A DNA stretch of 63,704 nt from Rhodocyclaceae bacterium (GTDB taxonomy: Bacteria > Pseudomonadota > Gammaproteobacteria > Burkholderiales > Rhodocyclaceae): assembly GCA_022072095.1 (NCBI GenBank), contig JAJVIJ010000015.1, positions 1 to 63,704 of the forward strand, read 5' to 3'. The translations under genes were made by a program, and so were the position numbers. The notes under the pieces are model-generated. The model was given only the letters and a program-made list of their open reading frames with translations, was not told the origin of the DNA and ran no database searches. Each line of letters opens with the position of its first letter. Position 1 is the first letter of the stretch. This document shows, in pieces, positions 25,470 through 34,071 of the stretch.

Positions 25470-26165
25470 TCAGCAACTGGCGTCCGTAGCGGCCGAGTGC
25501 AGGGCCAGGATCGGCCAGCCGTGTAATTTTGCGTGCGCGGCGAGCGTTTCGTCGGGGTCGACCGCGACCGGGTGCGTGACTCGATTGAGCAAGGGCAGAT
25601 CGTTCAGCGAGTCACTATAGAACCACACCCTGGAAAAGCTCGACCAGTGCAGTCCGAGCGATTCGAGCCAGCTCTCGGTGCGCGCGATCTTCCCTTCCCG
25701 AAAGGCGGGAAGGCCGCGTGGCGCCCCGGTGAAACGGCCGTCCTGCTGGGCCGGCACGGTCGCGATCAGGTGGGCGATGTCGAACAATCTGGCGATCGGC
25801 GCGGTGACAAAGCTGTTGGTTGCGGTGACGATGGCACACAGGGCGCCGCTTTGCTGGTGTTGGCGCACCAGCTCCAGGGCCGGTGCGCGCACCAGCGGCA
25901 TGATCCGCGTTTGCACGAACAGCGCCTGCCAGCGTTCGAGTTCGCTACGTTGGTGACGAGCCAGCGGTCGCAGCTGAAACTCGAGGAACTCGTTGATATC
26001 CAGTGTCCCATTGCGATACTGCGCATAGAACGCGGCATTCCTGGCGCTATAGACCTCGGCGTCGAACACGCCCTGCTCGATCAGGAACTGCGCCCACTCG
26101 AAGTCCGAGTCACCTGCGAGCAACGTGTTGTCGAGGTCGAACAGAGAAAGATCCATGGTCCGCAT
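25470..26165 (-). CDS. HAD-IB family phosphatase (SerB-like)
   Basis: 231 aa. Motif I LSLFDLDNTLLAGDSDFEW, motif II IVTATNSFVTAPIA, motif III Lys in GKIARTESWL, motif IV FYSDSLNDLPLL. The family includes phosphoserine phosphatase-like and phosphatidylglycerophosphatase-like enzymes; the natural substrate is unknown. Its place between hda and pcnB is conserved among betaproteobacteria. Confidence 0.9.
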   Translation of the reverse strand: MRTMDLSLFDLDNTLLAGDSDFEWAQFLIEQGVFDAEVYSARNAAFYAQYRNGTLDINEFLEFQLRPLARHQRSELERWQALFVQTRIMPLVRAPALELVRQHQQSGALCAIVTATNSFVTAPIARLFDIAHLIATVPAQQDGRFTGAPRGLPAFREGKIARTESWLESLGLHWSSFSRVWFYSDSLNDLPLLNRVTHPVAVDPDETLAAHAKLHGWPILALHSAATDASC

Positions 26166-26224
26166 GGCTCAGAAAGGCGCGAAGCATACTCCAAGTGCCT
26201 GTCGGCCGCGCCATGCGCGAGTCC

Positions 26225-26914
26225 TCATCGGGGCCCGGGCCTCGATTGCGCAGGGTTCAGGATTTCACGCAGCAGGCTCAATGACGGCAAGCGTCGCAAG
26301 GTCAGGCTCGCCTCGTCGAGCGCGTCGAGCACGCCCATCAATACCGGCAGCTCGCGTCGGCAGTGGCGTAGAAGGTAGGCCGACATTTCATGGGTGAGGT
26401 CCATGCCACGCCGGTTCGCCTCCGCGCGGATGGCTCGTGCCAAGTCGTCGTCTGCGAGCGGTCGCAACTGGTAGACCAACGCTTGCGCGATGCGGGTACG
26501 CAGATCCTCGCGCAGAGGCAAGTCGGCGGGCGGCGCGGAGCCCGCAATGAGCAAGGCCAAGCCGGTGAAGCGCGCAGCGTTCCAGAGAGTGAACAACTGG
26601 TGTTGCGCGTCCGCCGGCAGCGAGTGGACATCATCGACGGCCAGCAGACCACCATTTGCCAGAGACAGCGTTTGCGGCCAGTGCCCGGCATCGAGGTAGA
26701 GCGCTGGCCGACCATGCGTCTGCGCGGCCTGCGCCGTGGCGCGTAATAGATGCGTTCGACCGCAGCCGGCCGGCCCCCACAGATACAGGGACTCGAACGA
26801 CTTGGTGTCCATCAGTGCGCCTGCACGAGTCCAAGCGTCGATGTTGTCGCCCGGGATGAAGGTCTCCAGGCTGGGCTCCTGATGAGCGCGAATGTCGAGT
26901 GTGAGTTGGCGCAT
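26225..26914 (-). CDS. hda: DnaA regulatory inactivator Hda
   Basis: 229 aa from ATG 26914; the longer ORF upstream lies inside the permease gene. DnaA-like AAA+ module: N-terminal clamp-binding LTLDI, ETFIPGDN, Walker A WGPAGCGRTHLL with the Arg typical of Hda, Walker B LLAVDDVHSL and the DLRTRIAQAL arginine-finger region. With the loaded sliding clamp it triggers ATP hydrolysis on DnaA and prevents re-initiation. Five bases after the permease stop. Confidence 0.93.
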   Translation of the reverse strand: MRQLTLDIRAHQEPSLETFIPGDNIDAWTRAGALMDTKSFESLYLWGPAGCGRTHLLRATAQAAQTHGRPALYLDAGHWPQTLSLANGGLLAVDDVHSLPADAQHQLFTLWNAARFTGLALLIAGSAPPADLPLREDLRTRIAQALVYQLRPLADDDLARAIRAEANRRGMDLTHEMSAYLLRHCRRELPVLMGVLDALDEASLTLRRLPSLSLLREILNPAQSRPGPR

Positions 26915-26919
26915 GCGGT

Positions 26920-27996
26920 TCAGGGGGCGTCGCGCCCCCCATGCAGATCGCTGTTGAGGTAGTGCACGTACAGCTCGCGCATGCCAACGAGCAGCGCCGC
27001 GGAAGCCGGGAGGGCCACCAGGACTCCGGTGAAACCGAAGAGTTGTCCGAAGGCCATCAATGAAAAAATGACCGCAAGGGGATGCAGACCGATCCGCTCG
27101 CCGACCAGGTAGGGGGTCAGGATGAAGCTCTCGATGGCCTGGCCCAGCGAATAAACCACGGCGACACCGATGATCGGCAGCCAGCCCTGCATTTGCAGCG
27201 CGGCTGCGGCGAGAGCGAGAACCAGCCCGAAGCCGAAACCGACATAGGGTACGAACACGAACAGGCCGGTAATGATCCCCACCGGCAACGCGTAATGCAA
27301 GCCGGCGAGCCACAGGCCGACACTGTAATAGGCGGCCAGAACGAGCATGACCGACAGCTGCCCGCGAAGGAATTCCGACAGCACGGCATCGGCCTCGGCT
27401 AGCAGTCGCCCGGAGGTCGCACGCCAGGCATGCGGGGTCAGCTCATGGACACGTGCCTTGAGTGCGTGCCAGTCGAGCAACAGGTAAAACACGATCAGCG
27501 GGGTCAGCAATACGATGGCGGCGAAATTGACGATTGCGACACTGCCGCTCGCCATGTATTCGAGTGCAAGCACCAGTGCATCCTTGGCGCTCGCCCAGTG
27601 CGTGACGAGCAGATTCTTGATGGTTTCCAGATCCAGGTGCAGTTCGACGCCGATCAGGCCCGAGAGCCAGGGAAGGCCCTGTTGCTGCAACCAGCCGATG
27701 TATGCCGGCAGACCTTGCAGCAGTTGTCCAAACTGCCGGACGAACAGTGGCACAAGAATGAGCAGCAAGGCAACCAGCACCAGGCAGGTCAGCGTGACCA
27801 CCAGTGTTGCGGCCGGCGCGCGCGCGCAACCATGGCGCTGGAGGCGGTCGACGAGCGGGTTGAGGATGTAGGCGAACACCAGGCCCAGCGCGAAGGGGGT
27901 CAGGATCGGGCCTAGCTGCCATATCGCCAGCAGGAACGCGAGCACGACGCCTATGAGCAGCCAGGCTCCAGCGGTGATGGTTCGGGTCCAGCACAT
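26920..27996 (-). CDS. AI-2E/PerM-family permease
   Basis: 358 aa with about eight membrane helices. LGLVFAYILNPLVDRLQRHG near the N-terminus, VLLTPLIVFYLLLDWHALK in the centre and PYVGFGFGLVLALAA are PerM/AI-2E family blocks. It is the first gene of the minus-strand run ending with panD and is divergent from purM, an arrangement frequent in betaproteobacteria. The transported compound is unknown. Confidence 0.88.
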   Translation of the reverse strand: MCWTRTITAGAWLLIGVVLAFLLAIWQLGPILTPFALGLVFAYILNPLVDRLQRHGCARAPAATLVVTLTCLVLVALLLILVPLFVRQFGQLLQGLPAYIGWLQQQGLPWLSGLIGVELHLDLETIKNLLVTHWASAKDALVLALEYMASGSVAIVNFAAIVLLTPLIVFYLLLDWHALKARVHELTPHAWRATSGRLLAEADAVLSEFLRGQLSVMLVLAAYYSVGLWLAGLHYALPVGIITGLFVFVPYVGFGFGLVLALAAAALQMQGWLPIIGVAVVYSLGQAIESFILTPYLVGERIGLHPLAVIFSLMAFGQLFGFTGVLVALPASAALLVGMRELYVHYLNSDLHGGRDAP

Positions 27997-28200
27997 CGGT
28001 TGATTTCGGCTCCGGTAGAATCAGCGGCTCGGAACCGCTCCGCACACGCGCCGGGCGCCGGGGCGGATTGGTCGCATTGTCGGCCGAAAATGGGCGGATG
28101 ATGCCATCGATCCCGCCTCCGCCTGAGGCCGGGAGTCGAAGTCTACTGCAAGATCGCGCGCCCAAGATCGCGCGCCATCACCAACACCACCATTCTTGAC

Positions 28201-29256
28201 ATGAGTCACGATCACCCTGCCCCGACTTCCTTGAGTTACCGCGATGCCGGTGTCGATATCGATGCCGGTGATGCCCTGGTCGAGCGCATCAAGCGCCACG
28301 CCAAGCGTACCGCCAGGCCGGAGGTGCTGGCCGGGATCGGGGGGTTCGGTGCGCTGTTCGGCATTCCAAAGGGGTATCGCGAGCCGGTGCTGGTCGCCGG
28401 GACAGACGGGGTCGGGACCAAGCTCAAGCTTGCGTTCGAGTTGGGCCGGCACGATGGCATCGGTCAGGACCTCGTCGCCATGAGCGTCAACGACATCCTC
28501 GTACAGGGCGCCGAGCCGCTGTTCTTTCTCGATTACTTCGCCTGCGGCAAGCTGGACGTCGATGTTGCCGAGCGGGTCGTGGCGGGAATCGCGCATGGCT
28601 GCGAACTGGCAGGTTGCGCGTTGATCGGCGGCGAAACCGCGGAAATGCCAGGCATGTACCCGGCCGGCGAATATGATCTGGCCGGGTTTGCGGTGGGCAT
28701 CGTCGAGCGGGACGCGGTGATCGACGGTCGGCATATACAGCCGGGTGATGCGGTGATCGGCCTTGCATCCAGCGGTGCGCATTCGAACGGCTATTCCCTC
28801 ATCCGAAAGATACTCGAGCGGAGTGGGCGCAGCGTTCTTTCCGAAGCGTTCGGTGACGGCACGCTCGCTGACACGCTGATGGCGCCGACGCGCATCTATG
28901 TGCGACCGGTGCTCGAACTGTTCCGCGCCATGCCGGGTGTGGTGAAAGGGCTGGCGCACATCACCGGCGGCGGTCTGCGTGAAAACCTGCCGCGCATCCT
29001 GTCTGCGCAACTCGCGGTCCGGCTCGATCCGGCCGCGTGGCCACGGCCGGCCCTGTTCGACTGGCTACAGCGCGAGGGCGGGGTTGCCGAGGACGAGATG
29101 CTGCGCGTCTTCAATTGCGGCATCGGCTTGGCTCTGGTCGCCGCCGAGGCGCGCGCGGCGGAAATCGTGCACGGCCTAACGACTGCGGGGGAAAGGGCCT
29201 GGCAGATCGGTCGGGTCATCGGTCGCGAACAGGGTATGAGCCAAGTGCTGTATTGA
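28201..29256 (+). CDS. purM: Phosphoribosylformylglycinamidine cyclo-ligase (AIR synthetase)
   Basis: 351 aa. [70 protein letters not shown] and [14 protein letters not shown] are all AIR synthetase signatures. Catalyses the fifth step of purine synthesis. About 200 bases separate it from the divergent permease gene; no operator was recognised there. Confidence 0.97.
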   Translation: MSHDHPAPTSLSYRDAGVDIDAGDALVERIKRHAKRTARPEVLAGIGGFGALFGIPKGYREPVLVAGTDGVGTKLKLAFELGRHDGIGQDLVAMSVNDILVQGAEPLFFLDYFACGKLDVDVAERVVAGIAHGCELAGCALIGGETAEMPGMYPAGEYDLAGFAVGIVERDAVIDGRHIQPGDAVIGLASSGAHSNGYSLIRKILERSGRSVLSEAFGDGTLADTLMAPTRIYVRPVLELFRAMPGVVKGLAHITGGGLRENLPRILSAQLAVRLDPAAWPRPALFDWLQREGGVAEDEMLRVFNCGIGLALVAAEARAAEIVHGLTTAGERAWQIGRVIGREQGMSQVLY

Positions 29257-29257
29257 C

Positions 29258-29273
29258 CCGAACACGGGTTCGG
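29258..29273 (+). terminator. Hairpin immediately after purM
   Basis: CCGAAC / GTTCGG with a 4-base loop begins 2 bases after the purM stop. No T-run follows. Confidence 0.4.
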
Positions 29274-29361
29274 CGCGGCGGCTCCAGGCCGTCTGGCTGG
29301 CGCTTGAAGTATGTATCGCGTCGGGACCGGCGCCCTTTTTTCATGCACGCAAGGCTTGCGA

Positions 29362-29378
29362 TGCACCATGTTGATGCC
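29362..29378 (+). promoter_or_regulatory. Possible NtrC-type enhancer site
   Basis: TGCACC-ATGTT-GATGCC resembles the NtrC consensus TGCACY-N5-RGTGCA: the left half is perfect, the right half has two mismatches. It is 115 bases upstream of the sigma-54 promoter, a normal enhancer distance. Confidence 0.3.
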
Positions 29379-29476
29379 GCGTCGCGCGGCATTGTGTGGC
29401 CGTGGGCGGTGTCTGCGGCATGGATTGCTCGGTGGTGGCGTGAGCTGTCGCGTGCATCGATTTGGGCAACTGGCTT

Positions 29477-29492
29477 TGGCACGTTGCTTGCT
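29477..29492 (+). promoter_or_regulatory. Sigma-54 (-24/-12) promoter for the FNT gene
   Basis: TGGCACGTTGCTTGCT matches the RpoN consensus TGGCACG-N4-TTGCW at every fixed position, with GG and GC correctly spaced. Predicted transcription start near 29503. It lies upstream of the FNT transporter and kinase-phosphatase genes and implies control by an enhancer-binding protein such as NtrC; rpoN is encoded in the same window. Confidence 0.75.
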
Positions 29493-29679
29493 ATGTAATG
29501 ACGCCGCGGGCCAACGTCGGCCCGGCACTACGGCATTCCTGGACAATGGCGTCCATCCTCGCTGTCATCTGCTCGCGGTGAGGATGGGCGCTTTGTCGTT
29601 TCTGGTCGACAGGAACCGGATATCCGGCGGCCGCCAGGGCCTGTGCCGCGATCCATAGTCAATTGTCAAAGGAAAAACC

Positions 29680-30489
29680 ATGTCTTATCTCGCGCCCACC
29701 GAGTTCGTCACCAAGATGGTCGATGCCGGTGAATCGAAAATCTTCATGTCGACACGCGACACCTTGATCCGTGCCTACATGGCCGGTGCCATCCTCGCGT
29801 TGGCCGCGGCATTCGCCGTCACCGTGACGGTGCAGACCGGGCAGCCGCTGGCGGGAGCGATCCTGTTTCCGGTTGGATTCTGCTTGCTCTACCTGCTCGG
29901 CTTCGATCTGCTGACCGGGGTGTTCACGCTCTGTCCGCTGGCCTTGCTGGATAAACGACCGGGAGTTACGGTAGGCGGCATTCTGCGCAATTGGTGGCTG
30001 GTATTCGTCGGCAATTTTGCCGGGGCGCTGACCGTGGCGGTGATGATGGCCATCATTTTCACGTTTGGCTTCACCGAGGCTCCGAACGTCGTCGGCCAGA
30101 AGATCGGCACCATCGGCGAGAGTCGGACGGTGGGCTACGCCGCGCATGGCGCGGCCGGCATGCTGACCCTGTTCATCCGTGGTGTGCTTTGCAACTGGAT
30201 GGTGTCGACCGGTGTCGTCGCGGCGATCATGTCCACGCATGTGACCGGCAAGATCTTCGCGATGTGGATGCCGATCATGGTGTTCTTCTACATGGGGTTC
30301 GAGCACTCGATCGTCAACATGTACCTGTTTCCATCCGGCCTGATGCTGGGCGGCAACTTTTCGCTCTATGACTACTTCGTATGGAATGAAATTCCGACGG
30401 TGGTCGGCAATCTGGTGGGGGGCATCACCTTTGTCGGCCTGACGCTGTATTCGACGCACGTCCGCACCGGGGCGAAACGGGCTGCTTGA
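29680..30489 (+). CDS. Formate/nitrite transporter (FNT) family channel
   Basis: 269 aa, six membrane helices. GFDLLTGVFTLCPLALLDKR, LFIRGVLCNWMVSTGV (the RxxxCNxxV block) and MGFEHSIVNMYLFPSGLMLG carry the FNT signature and pore His region. The family includes FocA (formate) and NirC (nitrite). The sigma-54 promoter and the downstream kinase-phosphatase, a pairing seen in nitrate-assimilation clusters, favour nitrite, but nirBD and nasA are not in the window. Confidence 0.88.
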   Translation: MSYLAPTEFVTKMVDAGESKIFMSTRDTLIRAYMAGAILALAAAFAVTVTVQTGQPLAGAILFPVGFCLLYLLGFDLLTGVFTLCPLALLDKRPGVTVGGILRNWWLVFVGNFAGALTVAVMMAIIFTFGFTEAPNVVGQKIGTIGESRTVGYAAHGAAGMLTLFIRGVLCNWMVSTGVVAAIMSTHVTGKIFAMWMPIMVFFYMGFEHSIVNMYLFPSGLMLGGNFSLYDYFVWNEIPTVVGNLVGGITFVGLTLYSTHVRTGAKRAA

Positions 30490-30505
30490 ACAACTGTTCT
30501 GGGTA

Positions 30506-30536
30506 GTGGGGCAGGGCGTGCGCGCCGTGGCCCCAC
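30506..30536 (+). terminator. Strong hairpin between the FNT and kinase-phosphatase genes
   Basis: GTGGGGC (30506-30512) pairs with GCCCCAC (30530-30536), and the loop contains a second GGCG...CGCC stem. No T-run. Its position inside a likely operon suggests attenuation or transcript processing that lowers expression of the second gene. Confidence 0.45.
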
Positions 30537-30551
30537 TCTCCTACACCCACC

Positions 30552-32273
30552 ATGCTCAGGATCGCGGTAGGCCAATATTCCGACAAGGGGCGGAAGCCCG
30601 GGAATCAGGACGCCCATGGCATCTGCATTCCAAAGGAACCGCTGCTCGCGACGAAAGGCATCGCCGCAGCCGTCGCTGACGGCATCAGCTCGAGCGAAGT
30701 CAGTCACATCGCCAGTGCGTCGGCAATCAGGAGTTTTCTCGAGGACTATTACGCCACCTCGGAGGCATGGACGGTCAGGAACTCGGTCCAGCGCGTGCTG
30801 AATGCGACGAATGCCTGGCTGCATGCGCAGTCGCAGGCGGGCCCGCATCGTTTCGAAAAGGACCGCGGCTACGTGTGTACCTTCAGTGCGCTGGTGCTGA
30901 AGGGGTCAGTGGCGCACCTGTTTCATGTCGGGGATAGTCGTATCGGACTCATTCGCAACGGGACTCTCGAGTGGCTGACCACCGACCACCGCACGACGGT
31001 GTCGCCCGAATACAGTTATCTGGGCCGTGCACTCGGAATCGACGCGTACGTCGAGCTCGATTACCAATCCCTGAACGCTCAGCCCAGCGATGTGTTCGTG
31101 TTGAGCACGGATGGTATCCACGAACATGTCGCCCCGGAGTTCATCGTTGGCATGCTCGCCGATGGTCGCGGGCTCGACAACGCCGCGCGGCTTATCGCCG
31201 ACGAGGCGCTAGAGCGCGGTAGCCCGGACAACCTGACACTGCAACTCGTACGCATCGAAACGCTGCCCGAGAAGGAGGCCGCGGAGCATGTCAGGCAATG
31301 GGCCGAATTGCCAGCTCCGCCATTGCTCGAGGCACGCATGGAGTTCGATGGCTATCGCATTCTGCGCGCCTTGCATGGCAGCAGTCGCAGCCATATCTAT
31401 CTCGCCGAAGACATCGAATCGGGCATGCGCGTGGCGCTCAAGATTCCCTCCATCGATCTTCGCGAGGATGCGTCCTATCTGGAACGCTTCATGCTGGAAG
31501 AGTGGATCGCGCGGCGCATCGACAGCGCGCACGTGCTCAAGCCCTGCCCAATCACCCGGCAGCGGAATTTTCTCTACGTTGCAACGGAGTACGTCGAGGG
31601 GCAGACCTTGTCGCAGTGGATGCGGGACAACCCATCGCCCGATGTCGAAACGGTACGCGGCATTGTCGAACAAATCGCCCGTGGCCTGATGGCATTCCAC
31701 CGTCTGGAAATGCTGCACCAGGATCTGCGGCCCGAAAACATCATGATGGATGCCCATGGCACGGTGCGCATCATCGATTTCGGTGCCACCCGCGTCGGCG
31801 GCCTGGCCGAAGCGGGCGGCCACGGCGCGCCGGAGCGCATGCTGGGTACCGTTCAGTACTCGGCCCCCGAGTACTTTCTCGGAGAAGTTGGCACGATGCG
31901 TTCCGACCTCTTTTCGCTAGGTGTGATCACTTACCAGATGCTGTCAGGCAGGCTGCCCTATGGTGCCGAGGTGGCCAAGGCGCGTACGCGCGCGGCCCAG
32001 AGAAAGCTGCGTTACCGGTCCGTGCTGGACGACCTGCGCGAGATCCCCGCCTGGATGGATGCCGTGCTGGCGAAGGCCGTGCACCCCGATCCGTGGCAGC
32101 GATACGGCGAGTTGAGCGAATTCATGCACGACCTGCGGCATCCGAACAGCGAATTGCTGGGCAAGGGACCACCGCCGCTCATCGAGCGCAATCCGCTGCT
32201 GTTCTGGCAGGTGCTCTGTTGCCTGCTGATGATCGCCGTGTTGGTGCTGCTCGCTGGGCGGACGGCACCCTGA
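30552..32273 (+). CDS. Bifunctional PP2C phosphatase / Ser-Thr protein kinase, membrane-anchored
   Basis: 573 aa. Residues 1-240 are a PP2C domain (AAVADGISSSEVSH, FHVGDSRIGLIRNG, LSTDGIHEHV, SPDNLTLQLV). Residues from about 265 form a protein kinase: ATP Lys in RVALKIPS, catalytic loop LHQDLRPENIMMD (HQD instead of HRD), IIDFGATRVGG as DFG, APEYFLGE. A single C-terminal helix (VLCCLLMIAVLVLLAG) anchors it, with both enzymes cytoplasmic. Such fusions occur beside nitrite transporters in nitrate-assimilation loci; their targets are not established. A phosphatase and kinase in one chain suggests a self-limiting switch. Confidence 0.88.
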   Translation: MLRIAVGQYSDKGRKPGNQDAHGICIPKEPLLATKGIAAAVADGISSSEVSHIASASAIRSFLEDYYATSEAWTVRNSVQRVLNATNAWLHAQSQAGPHRFEKDRGYVCTFSALVLKGSVAHLFHVGDSRIGLIRNGTLEWLTTDHRTTVSPEYSYLGRALGIDAYVELDYQSLNAQPSDVFVLSTDGIHEHVAPEFIVGMLADGRGLDNAARLIADEALERGSPDNLTLQLVRIETLPEKEAAEHVRQWAELPAPPLLEARMEFDGYRILRALHGSSRSHIYLAEDIESGMRVALKIPSIDLREDASYLERFMLEEWIARRIDSAHVLKPCPITRQRNFLYVATEYVEGQTLSQWMRDNPSPDVETVRGIVEQIARGLMAFHRLEMLHQDLRPENIMMDAHGTVRIIDFGATRVGGLAEAGGHGAPERMLGTVQYSAPEYFLGEVGTMRSDLFSLGVITYQMLSGRLPYGAEVAKARTRAAQRKLRYRSVLDDLREIPAWMDAVLAKAVHPDPWQRYGELSEFMHDLRHPNSELLGKGPPPLIERNPLLFWQVLCCLLMIAVLVLLAGRTAP

Positions 32274-32492
32274 GACGGAAGCTCCGAGGGCTTATAGAAA
32301 CCGGCTTGATGGGCGCTGAACGGCGGGCCCGCAGCCCATCGGATCGGACGCTCGGAGCGGCAGCGACTGGCCGGCTGACACGCCCGATTTGAGGATGGTC
32401 CCTCCCTGGCGCCGGCAACCCGGCTCCCGATACTCAGTCTCACGGTCGGCAGGGCCCGAGCGCGAGCGACGAAGTCGAGCCATGACTTCGAG

Positions 32493-32660
32493 CTACTTGA
32501 GCTTGGTTTCCTTGTACAGGACGTGCTTGCGAGCCTTCGGATCGAACTTCTTCAATTCGAGCTTCTCGGGCGTCGTCCGCTTGTTTTTCTCGGTCGTATA
32601 AAAATGACCGGTCCCGGCCGTCGATTCGAGCTTGATCTTTTCTCTGCCACCTTTCGCCAT
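32493..32660 (-). CDS. rpmG: 50S ribosomal protein L33
   Basis: 55 aa: [20 protein letters not shown], then [20 protein letters not shown] and a KETKLK end. No cysteines, so the zinc-independent (C-minus) form. Ten bases downstream of rpmB on the same strand, the standard rpmB-rpmG operon. Confidence 0.97.
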   Translation of the reverse strand: MAKGGREKIKLESTAGTGHFYTTEKNKRTTPEKLELKKFDPKARKHVLYKETKLK

Positions 32661-32670
32661 GGGACGCTCC

Positions 32671-32904
32671 TTAGATTTCGCTGCGGCCTTGCAGCTCGGC
32701 TAGCACCGCATCGATCCCTTTCTTGTCTATCGTGCGCAAACCGGCGTTGCTCACACGCAGACGAACCCAGGCATTGCGGGACTCGGACCAGAAGCGGCGA
32801 TATTGCAGATTGGGCAGGAAGCGACGTTTGGTCTTGTTGTTCGCGTGCGAAACCTGGTTGCCCACCATGGGGGTTTTACCTGTCACTTGGCAAACTCGGG
32901 CCAC
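32671..32904 (-). CDS. rpmB: 50S ribosomal protein L28
   Basis: 77 aa from a GTG start at 32904: (M)[19 protein letters not shown], then [18 protein letters not shown]. The in-frame ATG at 32964 would add a hydrophobic 20-residue leader foreign to the family, so the GTG is chosen. One Cys only, hence a zinc-free type. Pairs with rpmG. Confidence 0.96.
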   Translation of the reverse strand: MARVCQVTGKTPMVGNQVSHANNKTKRRFLPNLQYRRFWSESRNAWVRLRVSNAGLRTIDKKGIDAVLAELQGRSEI

Positions 32905-33130
32905 GGCCAGACTCCAAATAAAAATAAAGCCGGCAATCATACCTTTCTGGCGAGCACTTCTCAAGCAGCGATCTTTTCCGGCTGCAACTTCCGCGGCACG
33001 CGTCGGGCCAGACTTGCCAGCGGCGCCGGCTCGATGGTCTGGGGCCGGGCATAGGGGGTGCAGTCGGGTCTCAAGGCAAGCCGGCCGCGTCCGTTATGGG
33101 TGTGACCTCAATGAGCATTGGAATGGGCCC

Positions 33131-33964
33131 ATGCGTCGCCTTCTCGATCTGTTTGCAATGCTTGTCGTGTTGTCTCCGCTGTCCGTGCTCCACGCGGTGG
33201 AACCCCTGCGGTTCGCTCCGCTGAATCAGCGCAGCCCGCAGTTGATGGCGAGCTACTGGAATCCGATTCTGGATTACGTCGGACGAAGGGCCGGCGTAGC
33301 CTTGGCCCTGTCGATCGGCAAGACAGCCCCGGACACGACGGCGATGACGGTGCGCGGGGAAGTCGATCTGGCGTTTACCAATCATTTGTTTACGCCGGAG
33401 CGCGACAAGCTCGGCTGGCGCGTCATCGCGCGACCTGCAGGGGCCGCCATATGGGGGGAGATCGTTGTGCTGCCAGACAGCCCTGCACAAAAACTGGCTG
33501 ATCTTGAAGGTCGCGACATCGTGTTTCCATCCCGTGAGGCCTTCGTGGCCTACCAAGTGACCATGGACGGCCTGACGAAGCAAGGCGTGCAGGTGACCCC
33601 GCGATTTTCCGGCAATCAGGAAGGTGCCATGGGGCAGTTGCGCGCTGGCGCCGTCGCTGCGGCATCGGTGAATGGCCGGGTGATGGCCGACTACGCGAAA
33701 CGCGAGGGTGTCGCGTACCGCACGCTGTGGCGTTCGGACAGCTTTCACGACCTGGCCGTCATGGCCCATCCACGCGTTCCAGCCGCGCAGGTCGAGGCCG
33801 TGCGTCGGGCGTTCGTGGGTATGGCCGATGATCCAGAAGGCGCGCGCATCCTCGAGCAGGTGGCTGCGCTCGTCAAGCAGTCGCCACCTTTCGGCTTCGT
33901 GCCCTCGGACAACAAGGACTACGACAGCTATCGGCGCTTTTTCCTCAAGGCGCAGCCGCGATAG
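33131..33964 (+). CDS. PhnD/PtxB-type phosphate-phosphonate ABC substrate-binding protein
   Basis: 277 aa from ATG 33131. Signal peptide MRRLLDLFAMLVVLSPLSVL ending near residue 22. Periplasmic binding domain with LRFAPLNQRSPQLMASYWNP, VDLAFTNHLFTPER, LEGRDIVFPSREAFVAYQV and GQLRAGAVAAASVNGRVMADY, the order found in PhnD-like proteins. No permease or ATPase gene is adjacent, so the partner, if any, lies elsewhere. Such orphan proteins also serve as sensors for two-component systems; ligand unknown. Confidence 0.78.
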   Translation: MRRLLDLFAMLVVLSPLSVLHAVEPLRFAPLNQRSPQLMASYWNPILDYVGRRAGVALALSIGKTAPDTTAMTVRGEVDLAFTNHLFTPERDKLGWRVIARPAGAAIWGEIVVLPDSPAQKLADLEGRDIVFPSREAFVAYQVTMDGLTKQGVQVTPRFSGNQEGAMGQLRAGAVAAASVNGRVMADYAKREGVAYRTLWRSDSFHDLAVMAHPRVPAAQVEAVRRAFVGMADDPEGARILEQVAALVKQSPPFGFVPSDNKDYDSYRRFFLKAQPR

Positions 33965-34071
33965 GATAGAGCGCGGGTCTCGGGTGTCCCGGGTTCGATC
34001 GCGGCACATCGCTAAAATGGAGCTGTCGACTGCCAGACGCGGGGTCTCGATGCCCCGATGCCCCTTTGCCC

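Larger units (their letters stand above)
29257..29679. other. 423-base intergenic regulatory region before the FNT gene
   Basis: No credible gene. It holds the purM hairpin, two TGCAC-type half sites (29344-29378), including an imperfect palindrome at 29344-29365, and a consensus sigma-54 promoter at 29477-29492. Roughly 175 bases of leader would follow the promoter before the FNT start, which has AAAGGAAA as its ribosome site. Confidence 0.6.

Noticed and set aside
29311-29658. ORF of 115 codons between purM and the FNT gene
   Set aside because: It covers the sigma-54 promoter, has erratic Cys/Arg-rich composition and no family match.
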